From CAZOWM01 sp964583615 (GTDB lineage: Bacteria; Spirochaetota; B62-G9; DRHN01), in contig CAZOWM010000010.1 in assembly GCA_964583615.1 (NCBI GenBank), positions 1 through 64,000 of the forward strand: a DNA stretch of 64,000 nt, read 5' to 3'. Both the position numbers and the translations under genes were made by a program. Shown piece by piece: positions 1-7,504 of this stretch. Under the pieces are notes generated by a model, which worked only from the letters and a program-made list of their open reading frames with translations, made no database searches and was not told the origin of the DNA. Every line of letters begins with the position of its first letter. Position 1 is the first letter of the stretch.

Positions 1-192
1 TCCGCCTGCGGGAGGGGCAAAGCTTTTACGTTTCAATTACAGAGCGCATGTAAAGTGTGATGCGCGAAATGCTGCACGAAATGTGTGATTGACTTTTCAA
101 AGTAGTTGAGAGTACCTTACATAGACTAAACGCAGCAGAAGCAGGCACGTTTCGTGTTCTATTCATAAACAATCTCACTGAAGGAGTAAATC
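1..192. other. Intergenic region upstream of the first gene
   Basis: No coding sequence is evident in these first 192 bases. A possible sigma-70 promoter for the gene at 193 is TTGACT at 89-94, an 18-bp spacer and TACCTT at 113-118; the -10 match is weak. The 5' end may belong to a gene tail outside the window that cannot be identified. Confidence 0.35.
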
Positions 193-654
193 ATGTGGAA
201 GAAGATTGTGTTGGTTTTGTTGTTTTTTGTGTTCGGGTTCAGCATTTCGATGGCGGCGCAGAACAAGCTGGGCGTTGGGCCGATAATTGGGTGGCCCACG
301 GGCGGGTCATTAAAGTATTACTTGGGGCAGAACTTCGGTGTGGACGCTGCAGCAGGGTACAACTTCTCTGAGGACGCAATCCAGGTGCACGGAGATTTTC
401 TCCTGCACAACTTTTCGCTTCTGACGAAAGCATTCAATTTTCCTCTGGGGTTTTATTTCGGCGGGGGGGCGAAGTTCGTGTTTGCCGACGATTTCATCAT
501 CGGTATAAGAATCCCCGTAGGGGTGCTTCATAATATAAAGAACTCCCAGTTTGATGTATTTCTGGAGCTCGTTCCAGTCATTGAACTCACGCCCGACACG
601 GATTTCGGGTTCGACGCAGGAATCGGGTTGCGCTACTACTTTATGCAAAAATAA
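193..654 (+). CDS. Small exported beta-barrel-like outer-membrane protein
   Basis: Encodes 153 residues. Residues 1-22 form a clear Sec signal peptide (MWKK followed by a long hydrophobic stretch ending SMAA). The mature part alternates glycine and aromatic residues (GLRYYF at the C terminus, GFYFGGGAKF in the middle) in the pattern of short amphipathic strands, as in small outer-membrane barrels. The ATG is preceded by GAAGGAG at a suitable distance. I cannot name the family with certainty; it resembles short spirochaetal surface proteins. It is a single-gene unit followed by a hairpin at 668-723. The function is unknown and the barrel is inferred from composition. Confidence 0.7.
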   Translation: MWKKIVLVLLFFVFGFSISMAAQNKLGVGPIIGWPTGGSLKYYLGQNFGVDAAAGYNFSEDAIQVHGDFLLHNFSLLTKAFNFPLGFYFGGGAKFVFADDFIIGIRIPVGVLHNIKNSQFDVFLELVPVIELTPDTDFGFDAGIGLRYYFMQK

Positions 655-667
655 CGGGTACACACGA

Positions 668-723
668 GCGGATATGAAGTGAAGCTGTTTTTTCCTATGA
701 GAAACAGGGCGCTTCATATCCGC
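668..723 (+). terminator. Long hairpin, possible terminator after the first gene
   Basis: A perfect 12-bp inverted repeat (GCGGATATGAAG at 668-679, CTTCATATCCGC at 712-723) encloses an inner CTGTTT/AAACAG stem. Only a short T-rich stretch follows, so it may be a terminator or a structured 3' end. Confidence 0.5.
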
Positions 724-835
724 TTTGTTCTCCCGTTCAAGGACAAAAAATCTCGGACCGCAGTGAAGAGCGGGGCTGATCAGGTAGTGTATTTTCTTTT
801 ACCCGTGTACTTTCACGTGCAGGTCCAACATTTTC

Positions 836-864
836 TTGCAAAAATTTTCCCACCTCATTATATT
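836..864 (+). promoter_or_regulatory. Sigma-70-like promoter for the J-domain gene
   Basis: TTGCAA at 836-841 and TATATT at 859-864 are separated by exactly 17 bp. The predicted transcript start near 871 leaves a leader of only about 11 nt before the ATG at 882, including AGG as a minimal ribosome-binding site. Confidence 0.55.
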
Positions 865-881
865 ATTTTTAGGATGTTATA

Positions 882-1400
882 ATGCGAATACCTATATGGA
901 TTTGGATAATTTTAGGTCTTACCGCGATCAGCTGGATTGTTCCCGACGGGATACCTGGAGAGGAGATTGTTCTTCCCGCAATCGCGATCACGGGCCTTTT
1001 GCTCCGCAGGCTCATGACGAAGAATTACTACCAGCAGCAGTATAAAAAGTACCAGTCGTCTGCAGGAGCCGGCGCCTCCCAGGGTGCATACGGCGCAGGC
1101 GCAGGCGCAGGAAGCGCAGGCTCCCAGAGCTCGAGCTCGTTTTACAACAGGTTCAGAGGGTGGGGCGCGGGTTTTCAGCAGCCGCCCGGCCCGGGAACGG
1201 CAGTGAAAGACCCCTATTCCGTGCTTGGAGTCACAAAAGGGGCTTCGATGGACGAGATAAAAAAAGCCTACAGGGACAAGCTCAAGAAGTATCACCCCGA
1301 CATCATCTCGAGCCTCAAGCTCGGCCCTGAGTACCGGGAGATGTTCGAAGAGAAGACAAGAGAAATTCAGGACGCCTACGAAAAGCTTGGTGGAAAGTAA
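882..1400 (+). CDS. Membrane-anchored J-domain (DnaJ-like) protein
   Basis: Encodes 172 residues. The N terminus (about 1-42) is hydrophobic and probably spans or inserts into the membrane. Residues 57-90 are a low-complexity Ala/Gly/Ser/Gln linker with repeated Gly-Ala. The C-terminal 65 residues are a J domain beginning DPYSVLGV, with the HPD signature in KKYHPDI that stimulates the Hsp70 ATPase. It lacks the zinc-finger and C-terminal domains of true DnaJ, so it is a class C J-protein that would recruit DnaK to the membrane or to specific clients. Its stop overlaps the start of the next gene by one base, implying translational coupling. Confidence 0.85.
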   Translation: MRIPIWIWIILGLTAISWIVPDGIPGEEIVLPAIAITGLLLRRLMTKNYYQQQYKKYQSSAGAGASQGAYGAGAGAGSAGSQSSSSFYNRFRGWGAGFQQPPGPGTAVKDPYSVLGVTKGASMDEIKKAYRDKLKKYHPDIISSLKLGPEYREMFEEKTREIQDAYEKLGGK

Positions 1401-2155
1401 TGCCTCTTCCCTTCTGGAAGCCCAAACAGGACAGGAACCTGGACGTTGATGCGGCGGTTCGGAAGCTGAAGTCACTCTACAGTGAGTACGCCGAAAAATA
1501 CGGGGAAAAACAGTTCAACCTCCGGGGGTTTGAAGACCGCTACCGTGACGCGCTCGTACAAAAGCTCAACCTCGCCGCATTCCTCCACGCGGAAATCACC
1601 GTATTCGAAGAGCTGAAAAAAAGAGTCGAAAAGGGCCCTGAGGAGAAGACCGGGCCCACCTACAGCGACATTGCTGACAGGATCATCGAGGAGAACCTCG
1701 AGCGGATAAGGCGGTACCGGCTCATCGACTTTCACCCCGACGCGGAGGAGGAGACGAAGCACCTCCTGGGCGCGGTCACAGACTTTTACTACGACGTGTG
1801 GGGAAAGGCAAGCGCGATCCTCAAGCCTCTGGGGTTCGCGGAGGCCTCAGGCAAGCTGGAAAATGACTTTTCCTATTTTGTCGTTCCCATCAGAAGCACC
1901 TACTCACGCGCGGTGGATGACTATCTGTTCATCCTGTCGAAAAAAACCCCCAAAGACAGTGAAAAAGCGTCGGTGAACTTTCTCAAGTACGGGGGAATAC
2001 TGCTCAACAACTGCCTCAGGCTCATAAACGACGGAATCAATTCGGAAGGAAACAGGGTTTCGGAAAAAGACGCTGTCGAAGAGCTTACGTCGTACAGAAA
2101 GAGGCTTCAGCGTATGATCGAAGACTTCCGTCTCAACGACATCCGCGGCTACTGA
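1400..2155 (+). CDS. Conserved-looking cytosolic protein of unknown function
   Basis: Encodes 251 residues with no signal peptide or membrane segment. It is rich in charged residues with helical periodicity. The start ATG overlaps the stop of the J-domain gene (TAATG), so the two are probably translated together, and this protein could be a partner or client of that co-chaperone. I do not recognise the family. The reading frame is convincing: it is long, has biased codon use and fits tightly in the operon. Confidence 0.75.
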   Translation: MPLPFWKPKQDRNLDVDAAVRKLKSLYSEYAEKYGEKQFNLRGFEDRYRDALVQKLNLAAFLHAEITVFEELKKRVEKGPEEKTGPTYSDIADRIIEENLERIRRYRLIDFHPDAEEETKHLLGAVTDFYYDVWGKASAILKPLGFAEASGKLENDFSYFVVPIRSTYSRAVDDYLFILSKKTPKDSEKASVNFLKYGGILLNNCLRLINDGINSEGNRVSEKDAVEELTSYRKRLQRMIEDFRLNDIRGY

Positions 2156-2182
2156 GGCATGAACAAGAGCGCAAAGAAATAG

Positions 2183-2211
2183 TTGCACATCACGAAAAAA
2201 ATTATTATGTT
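2183..2211 (+). promoter_or_regulatory. Promoter of the tRNA-Gly gene
   Basis: TTGCAC at 2183-2188, a 17-bp spacer and TATGTT at 2206-2211 lie 20 bp upstream of the tRNA. The position fits a start a few bases before the 5' end of the mature tRNA. Confidence 0.5.
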
Positions 2212-2231
2212 CTTCTACGTCTGTTTCTCAA

Positions 2232-2302
2232 GCGGCCGTCGTAAAGTGGTATTACCTCAGCCTTCCAAGCTGAAGTCGTGGGTTCGATTCCCATCGGCCG
2301 CT
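2232..2302 (+). tRNA. tRNA-Gly (anticodon UCC)
   Basis: The 71-nt sequence folds as a cloverleaf. The acceptor stem pairs GCGGCCG with CGGCCGC, the anticodon stem is TCAGC/GCTGA around the loop CTTCCAA with anticodon TCC at 2264-2266, and the T arm contains the standard GGTTCGATTCC. The discriminator base is T, as usual for bacterial tRNA-Gly. CCA is not encoded, so it must be added after transcription; the CCA-adding-type enzyme gene lies just downstream on the other strand. A T run follows at 2305-2311. Confidence 0.95.
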
Positions 2303-2316
2303 CATTTTTTTCCCGT

Positions 2317-3693
2317 CTAATGCTCAACTGTCTCGAGGCTTGAACGCTCGTGCCGAAGCATGTCTTCTGCGATCGCAAGAAGCGTATCATGTTCGTTTTT
2401 GGAGGGGTCGTCGAGTATCTCTTCGAGAAGCGCGCCTAAGATCTTCCCGATGATGGGCCCGGGTTTCAGGTCAAACTCCGCCATCAGGTGGTTTCCGTTT
2501 ATTGCGAGGTCTTTCACGGTGATGGCGTTTTCCTCCTCGATCACTTTCCCGATGCGTTGCCTGAGCCTCCGCACCGCGGCGGAATCGCCCCGCTTCATCC
2601 CGTTTCCAATCCGGTCGGCCTTTCTGAGCTCGAACAGCGGCTCGAGGTTTTCGAGCCCGACTTTTCGGATGAACCGACGCACCGCGCCGTCCGTCCATTC
2701 GCTGGTGTAGTGAAACATGTGGTTTCTTATGAGGTGAGTCACGGTATTCACATCGCTGTTGCTGAACTTCAACCGGCGCATGATTTTCCGGGTGACCGCG
2801 GCACCGATGACCTCGTGGTTGTAGAACACCGCCTTTTTCCCGTCGCTGTCCGAGACGATCTCCCGTTTTGCATAGTACTTTCCGATGTCGTGGAAAAGGG
2901 CCGCAAGCCGAATGTGGAGGTCTTTCACCGCAGCGTCGCACGTGTAGAGGTTGTGGTGGTAGATGTCGTAGCGGTGGTATATGTTCTGCTCGATGTTGTA
3001 GCCTTCGAGCAGCTCAGGCAATACGAGCTTGAGAAGCCCTGATTTTCGCAAGAGCTCCATTCCGACAGACGGCGCGTTCGCCATGATGATCTTTACAAAC
3101 TCATCCCGTATACGTTCAACAGAGACCTGCTCCGCGGTCTCGAGGGACGCGCTTATCGCCTCGAATGTGCGTTTTTCGATGCTGAACCCGAGCTGCACGG
3201 CCAGCCTGCACGCCCGAAAGGGGCGAAGCCCGTCTTCCGAAAAACGCGCGGCCGGGTTGCCGATGGTGCGGATGATCTTCGAGACGATGTCCTTTTGCCC
3301 GCCAAAGGGGTCGACGAGCTCACCGGTTATGGGGTTGTAGGCGATCCCGTTCATGGTGAAGTCTCTTCTGGAGAGGTCGTCAAAGATGGTTTTCGCGTAG
3401 CGCACACTGTCGGGCCTTCGCCCGTCCGTGTACTTTCCGTCGCTCCGGAAGGTCGTTACCTCGACGGCGTCTTTCTCGGTGAGCACTGTCACTGTGCCGT
3501 GTTTGAGCCCGGTGGGGACGGTCCTGCGCATGATCGCCATCACCTGCTCGGGCCGGGCATCTGTTGCGATGTCGTGATCGTAGGCCGGCCTGCCGATCAG
3601 GATGTCGCGGACCGAACCGCCCACCACCCAGGCCTGAAAGCCGTGCGTGTGGAGCGTTCGCGCAATGTTCATTACATGTGAGGGAACATTCAT
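2317..3693 (-). CDS. tRNA nucleotidyltransferase (CCA-adding enzyme / PcnB family)
   Basis: Encodes 458 residues. The class II nucleotidyltransferase head shows GGSVRD near residue 25 and the carboxylate pair in DHDIAT near 40, then RRDFTMN (about residue 110) and the neck region ERIRDEF. A C-terminal HD phosphohydrolase-like domain has LFHDIGKYY near residue 264. This layout (head, neck, HD) is typical of CCA-adding enzymes that repair tRNA 3' ends; closely related poly(A) polymerases cannot be excluded. The neighbouring tRNA lacks an encoded CCA, which fits the CCA-adding role. Length is normal for HD-containing members. Confidence 0.9.
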   Translation of the reverse strand: MNVPSHVMNIARTLHTHGFQAWVVGGSVRDILIGRPAYDHDIATDARPEQVMAIMRRTVPTGLKHGTVTVLTEKDAVEVTTFRSDGKYTDGRRPDSVRYAKTIFDDLSRRDFTMNGIAYNPITGELVDPFGGQKDIVSKIIRTIGNPAARFSEDGLRPFRACRLAVQLGFSIEKRTFEAISASLETAEQVSVERIRDEFVKIIMANAPSVGMELLRKSGLLKLVLPELLEGYNIEQNIYHRYDIYHHNLYTCDAAVKDLHIRLAALFHDIGKYYAKREIVSDSDGKKAVFYNHEVIGAAVTRKIMRRLKFSNSDVNTVTHLIRNHMFHYTSEWTDGAVRRFIRKVGLENLEPLFELRKADRIGNGMKRGDSAAVRRLRQRIGKVIEEENAITVKDLAINGNHLMAEFDLKPGPIIGKILGALLEEILDDPSKNEHDTLLAIAEDMLRHERSSLETVEH

Positions 3694-3742
3694 GGTCTAA
3701 AGGTACGCGTTTGGGTTTTTACAGTCAATCATTTATACCGAT

Positions 3743-3772
3743 AAAAAAAGGCAGCGCTCACGCTGCCTTTTT
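3743..3772 (-). terminator. Intrinsic terminator of the flagellin gene
   Basis: GGCAGCG (3750-3756) and CGCTGCC (3761-3767) pair across a 4-nt loop. The flanking A run at 3743-3749 reads as seven U on the minus strand, giving a textbook terminator downstream of the flagellin stop. A T run on the plus side means it could also stop opposite transcription. Confidence 0.85.
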
Positions 3773-3799
3773 CGGGGGTAGATCATGTAACTCGGGGTA

Positions 3800-4672
3800 T
3801 TACCGTAGTAACTGGAGAACAGATTGCGGTGTCGTGTTTGCCTGTGCAAGCATTGCTGTACCGGACTGAATGAGAATCTGATTCTTCACGAAGTCCACCA
3901 TCTGCTCCGCCATGTCGGTGTCACGGATTCGTGACTCCGAAGCCTGCATGTTCTCGAAACCGGTGAGCAGGCCTTTTGCCGCATGTTCGAGCCTGTTCTG
4001 GTAGGCGCCGAGATCGGCACGCTGCTTTGTCACCTTGAGAAGCGCCTGATCGACTGCGCCGATGGCACGGTTGGCCTTTGCAGGCGAGCTGATACTGATG
4101 AATGTTGCGCCGTGTGCGGGCCCGATTGGGTTCTTGAGCCCGAGCCCCTGGGACGTCATCGTTCCGATGAACACACGTTCTCTCTGGTCCATATTCGCGC
4201 CGATATGGAACCACATGCTGGCCGTAATGGTGTTTTCTCCGGTCTCACGCGCAAACCGTCCTGTGAGGATGTTCATGCTGTTGAACTGCGCATGGGACGC
4301 GATCCTGTCGATCTCGTCAACCAGCTGAGAGATCTCGACCTGGATCAGTACCCTGTCCTCTGCCGAATACACACCATTCGAAGCCTGAACAGCGAGCTCC
4401 CGAAGACGCTGTAAAATCGCGTGGGTCTCTTCCAGGTATCCTTCAGTAGTCTGGATGAAGGAGATCCCGTCTTCAGCGTTTCGTTCAGCCCTTCTGAGCC
4501 CCCGAATCTGCGAGCGCATCTTCTCTGAAACAGCGAGGCCGGACGCATCATCACCAGCTCTGTTGATCTTCATACCGGAAGAAAGCTTCTCGATATCTTT
4601 GTTTACGTCCCAGCCTGTAAATTTGAGCTGCCTGTTTGCAAAGATGGCACTCAGGTTATGGTTGATAACCAT
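3800..4672 (-). CDS. flaB: Flagellin, periplasmic flagellar filament core (FlaB type)
   Basis: Encodes 290 residues. The N-terminal D0/D1 helices contain the bacterial flagellin signature (INRAGDDASGLAVSEKMRSQ, residues 37-56) and the C-terminal helix ends ANTTPQSVLQLLR. There is no variable central domain; the length matches the roughly 285-residue FlaB core proteins of spirochaetes, which build filaments inside the periplasm without a cleaved signal peptide. The start is supported by AAGGAGG on the minus strand. A sigma-28-like promoter lies at 4722-4748 and a strong terminator follows, so it is a monocistronic, motility-regulated unit. It is the main taxonomic marker in the window. Confidence 0.95.
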   Translation of the reverse strand: MVINHNLSAIFANRQLKFTGWDVNKDIEKLSSGMKINRAGDDASGLAVSEKMRSQIRGLRRAERNAEDGISFIQTTEGYLEETHAILQRLRELAVQASNGVYSAEDRVLIQVEISQLVDEIDRIASHAQFNSMNILTGRFARETGENTITASMWFHIGANMDQRERVFIGTMTSQGLGLKNPIGPAHGATFISISSPAKANRAIGAVDQALLKVTKQRADLGAYQNRLEHAAKGLLTGFENMQASESRIRDTDMAEQMVDFVKNQILIQSGTAMLAQANTTPQSVLQLLR

Positions 4673-4721
4673 CCCTATCCTCCTTGAATCGTAAATTTTA
4701 GACTTCCCTGTCCTATTGACT

Positions 4722-4748
4722 GTTTCGGATGATTAGATTTTTCCTTTA
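4722..4748 (-). promoter_or_regulatory. Candidate sigma-28 (flagellar) promoter of flagellin
   Basis: On the minus strand TAAA (4748-4745), 15 bp, then TCCGAAAC (4729-4722) resembles the flagellar consensus TAAA-N15-GCCGATAA. It lies 50 bp upstream of the flagellin start. Confidence 0.6.
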
Positions 4749-4773
4749 GGTGTTTTTTTCCATACCCGGAGGC

Positions 4774-4918
4774 GTGTTTATCCGGGCGAGCATCCTGTAT
4801 ACGGGCGCTCTCGATCAAGCAGCGAGAGAGCGCGTGAAAGAGCTAATCTGATGGACATTGAGCGGGCCTCGTGGTATGCTGAGCTGAGACACCTCATCGA
4901 AGAGAGGGCGGGGAAAAG
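4774..4918 (+). other. Possible leader ORFs before the thiamine pyrophosphokinase gene
   Basis: A 25-codon GTG-initiated frame (4774-4851) ends in TGATG, overlapping an ATG frame (4851 onward) that runs into the thiN gene in another frame. An inverted repeat GCGCTCTC (4805-4812) / GAGAGCGC (4826-4833) lies inside. The frames look codon-like but match nothing I know; they could be leader peptides or chance. No TPP riboswitch core is present. Confidence 0.2.
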
Positions 4919-5659
4919 ATGCGCGTCTTTCTTTTTCTTCGGGGCGGGTATTCGAATAAACGGTTCTATCTCCGGCACTTTTCCAAAACGAAAAGTGAAG
5001 GTGACGTGGTGGTGTGCGCGAACGGAGGGTATGCGCTTGCCAAATCCCTCGGTATCAGGCCGGACTACGTGATCGGTGACCTGGATTCCCTCTCCCGCGA
5101 AGATCTTGAAGATACCGGCACGTCCGGGGGAGGGGGCGCAAAACAAAAAAGCGGCCTCGGCTCAGAGCATGGAGGAGACGCTACTTCAGAAAACAGGCCC
5201 GGCCTTTCTGCTTTTCAGACGCCGACGGTCATTCGCTTCCCGAGAGACAAGGATTTCTCCGATTTCGAGCTTTCATTGAAAAAGGCGCTCGAGCTCAGGC
5301 CTGAGCAGGTTTTCGTATACGGCGCGCTCGGTGGGAGAAAGGACCACGAGCTGATAAACGTGCTCGTACTCGCACATGCCCCAGCGCCTCTGGTGTTCTG
5401 CGAACAGGACGTTGAGATCTACAATGTGACAGGCGCTCTTCGCCTCCGGGGGAGGGCAGGGGAAGTCTGCTCGCTTCTCACCTTTTCCGACTCCTGTGAG
5501 ATAGATGAGATGCGAGGGTTTCAGTACCTGTTGTCACACGAGGTGCTTCTGCCCTCGAGCAGAGGGCTTTCAAACAGGATCGTCGATGAGGATGCACACA
5601 TAAAGAAAGGCAGTGGAACCCTCGTTGTGGTTGTGAATCTCTCCGCAGAAAGGCGCTGA
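4919..5659 (+). CDS. thiN: Thiamine pyrophosphokinase
   Basis: Encodes 246 residues. It transfers pyrophosphate from ATP to thiamine to give thiamine diphosphate. Family motifs are visible: the GDLDS metal-binding motif near residue 58, the acidic motif in DKDFSDFELSLKKAL near 110, and GALGGRKDH near 140, followed by a beta-rich substrate-binding domain. Residues about 66-100 are a glycine/serine-rich stretch absent from most family members, inserted between GDLDSLS and the DKD motif. The start MRVFLFLRGG is chosen for its match to the family's first beta strand; the ribosome-binding site is weak. No other thiamine gene is nearby, suggesting salvage. Confidence 0.85.
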   Translation: MRVFLFLRGGYSNKRFYLRHFSKTKSEGDVVVCANGGYALAKSLGIRPDYVIGDLDSLSREDLEDTGTSGGGGAKQKSGLGSEHGGDATSENRPGLSAFQTPTVIRFPRDKDFSDFELSLKKALELRPEQVFVYGALGGRKDHELINVLVLAHAPAPLVFCEQDVEIYNVTGALRLRGRAGEVCSLLTFSDSCEIDEMRGFQYLLSHEVLLPSSRGLSNRIVDEDAHIKKGSGTLVVVVNLSAERR

Positions 5660-5670
5660 AGCGCTGAGGC

Positions 5671-6183
5671 CTAGCGGTCTGTGTTGTAGCCGCGCTCCTT
5701 GAACGACTTTTTCAGTGCCTGCATCGATTTCACCGGGTCCTCTATGATGATCTTCGCCCCGCCGATGATGTCGATACACCCCAGCTCGTTTTGGAACCTG
5801 GGCACCACATGTATGTGGAGGTGTGAGATACTCGCGCCCGCGAACCGGCCGATGTTGTATCCGATGTTGTATCCGGAAGGAGAGTAGAGGGCGTCGAGAA
5901 TATTCAAGCTCTCCTTGAGCATCCGGCTTAATTCGTCCTCCTCGCTCTTTTCAAGCTCCCTGTAGTCGGTAATGTGCCGTTTGGGGAACAGAAGAATGTG
6001 CCCGGAGTTGTAGGGGTATTTGTTCACGCACACTGCGGTGAGTGTTCCCTGCGCCACGAAGAGTGTGCCGATGTTCTCGTCGCCGCATGCGATGGAGCAG
6101 AGAACACAGCGGTTTTTCGGTTTCCTCGCTTTGATGTATTTCAGCTTGTTTATGGAAAAGAGGTTGCGGTATTCAAGGGGCAT
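5671..6183 (-). CDS. HIT-family nucleotide hydrolase/transferase
   Basis: Encodes 170 residues. The histidine-triad motif HLHIHVVPRF is near residue 120 and an N-terminal CVLCS pair resembles the zinc-binding CxxC of the Ap4A phosphorylase/HIT subgroup. The fold GHILLFPKRHI precedes it. HIT enzymes act on nucleoside phosphoesters such as Ap4A or adenylylated compounds through the central histidine. The substrate here cannot be told. The repeat GYNIGYNIG just before the active site reflects two adjacent 12-bp copies in the DNA but does not change the family length. It converges with the thiN gene. Confidence 0.85.
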   Translation of the reverse strand: MPLEYRNLFSINKLKYIKARKPKNRCVLCSIACGDENIGTLFVAQGTLTAVCVNKYPYNSGHILLFPKRHITDYRELEKSEEDELSRMLKESLNILDALYSPSGYNIGYNIGRFAGASISHLHIHVVPRFQNELGCIDIIGGAKIIIEDPVKSMQALKKSFKERGYNTDR

Positions 6184-6246
6184 GTTCTACCTTTCGTCTC
6201 CTCTGAAGATGAATGAAGCCTTTTCAGGCGGACAAAGCGCGTTCGG

Positions 6247-7341
6247 TTATTCTTCTTTTTTTTGTTGATTATCGTCGCCCTGTTTTTCTTCTTTTAAGTA
6301 TTTCCAGAACATGAGGGATTCGTACCACTTTATGGGCTCCACGGGTTGTGGCTCTTTTTGTTCAACCGCTCTTTCCGCTCCTTCAGGTTCCTGCTCCGGA
6401 GCGGTTTCGGGCTTCCGGGTGTCTTCAGGCTGCGGCTTTTTTTCTTCGGGCGCGGGCTTTTTAGGAGGCGCTTTTTCAGTCTCGAGCATCTTCGGGAACC
6501 CGGTTGCCTCGTCCTGGGGCAGTACTATGACCTCCGCTTTTTCCCCGAACTTCTGTATGTAGAAGTATTTCAGCAGGTCCGGGTACTCTTCGATGAGCTC
6601 TCCGTACTTTTTCAGGCGGTAGAACTCGATGTCCTCTTCACGCTGCTTTTCCTTGTACGCTGATTCATCCTTGAGCTCTTCTTCTTTGAGCGCGTAGAGG
6701 CTTTCGAGAAATTGGTAATATTTTTTCAGCGCCTCGGCGTACACGTCGAGCTGTGGGATTTCGGTGAAGATGATCGAAACGGATACGTCCGCCAGTTTGT
6801 ATTTCCCGGAGTGCCTGAGGATGGAGTGCTCGAGTTCCGTTTTCAGAGAGTCAAGCACCGTGTAATCGAATGTTCTCACGTTGTAGGTGTACCGCGTCAT
6901 GCCTTCCACAACAAAGGTAGACGCCGTCTCATTCACGAGGGTAGAGACCTCGTCCTTGTAGGGGGCGTGGAAGTTCTCGATGCTTCCTTCATTGAGGATC
7001 GTCAGCGCTGAATCGAAGTCGATACGGTACTGAAGCTTTACATTCATCGTAAGATGAAATGTTCCGAAGTCGGTGAGGTTTTCGCTTCTGGGGAGCGCTG
7101 TTGAGGATTCGATCTCCGCGGTGAAGGGCTCTTTTTGTATTTCGTAGAGGTAAAACGTTTTGGGGATGAGCTTCTGCCAGATCCAGTGGAGCCTTCCCGT
7201 TTCGAGGGGATAGTCGAGCGTCCCGGTAATCGTTGAATGCGCAACCGCGAAGGTCCCGGGCTCAACCCTCACCCACCCGAAATAAAAGGCCACTCCCGCG
7301 GCAATGATGAGAAGTATGAATATAGTAATGAGCTTTTTCAT
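6247..7341 (-). CDS. SPFH/Band-7-like membrane-anchored protein
   Basis: Encodes 364 residues. Residues 1-21 form one N-terminal membrane anchor, followed immediately by the start of an SPFH-like domain (VRVEPGTFAVAHS) and a beta-rich region to about residue 190. A charged helical segment (about 195-270, rich in Glu/Lys) probably forms a coiled coil. Residues 285-335 are Pro/Glu/Lys-rich and disordered, and the end is very acidic and basic (EEKQGDDNQQKKEE). SPFH proteins organise membranes and often regulate proteases, but no protease partner is adjacent. The family call rests on the anchor plus the EPG motif and is moderate. Confidence 0.6.
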   Translation of the reverse strand: MKKLITIFILLIIAAGVAFYFGWVRVEPGTFAVAHSTITGTLDYPLETGRLHWIWQKLIPKTFYLYEIQKEPFTAEIESSTALPRSENLTDFGTFHLTMNVKLQYRIDFDSALTILNEGSIENFHAPYKDEVSTLVNETASTFVVEGMTRYTYNVRTFDYTVLDSLKTELEHSILRHSGKYKLADVSVSIIFTEIPQLDVYAEALKKYYQFLESLYALKEEELKDESAYKEKQREEDIEFYRLKKYGELIEEYPDLLKYFYIQKFGEKAEVIVLPQDEATGFPKMLETEKAPPKKPAPEEKKPQPEDTRKPETAPEQEPEGAERAVEQKEPQPVEPIKWYESLMFWKYLKEEKQGDDNQQKKEE

Positions 7342-7353
7342 CGCATCTTTCCT

Positions 7354-7368
7354 TTAAGGTTACCTTAA
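7354..7368. promoter_or_regulatory. Palindromic operator candidate between divergent genes
   Basis: TTAAGGT-T-ACCTTAA is a perfect 7-bp inverted repeat around one base. It lies 13 bp upstream of the SPFH-like gene (minus) and about 140 bp upstream of mazG (plus). It could bind a dimeric regulator; no regulator gene is adjacent. Confidence 0.4.
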
Positions 7369-7504
7369 TTCTAATATAGATGATGATAAATACAATAAAA
7401 TTCTTCCGCCCCATGGAAAAAGGTTTTACTTTCACCTGCTGAGTATGTTATTTAGAGTACAGAACAGTGAAAGTGTCCGGCCGGACTGCCGGCAAGGAGG
7501 AAGG

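Noticed and set aside
1089..1122. GCAGGC tandem repeat as a phase-variable tract or CRISPR-like array
   Set aside because: It is an in-frame hexamer run that codes for the Ala-Gly linker of the J-domain protein; too short and imperfect for a functional tract.
4875..4895. CTGAGA-like sequence before the thiamine pyrophosphokinase gene, suggesting a TPP riboswitch
   Set aside because: The other conserved parts of the TPP riboswitch (GGATAATGCCAG-type helix and surrounding stems) are absent, and the sequence lies within the possible leader ORF.
5840..5875. Two tandem 12-bp copies in the HIT gene as a recent duplication
   Set aside because: The resulting GYNIGYNIG aligns to the normal length of the family, so no insertion has occurred.
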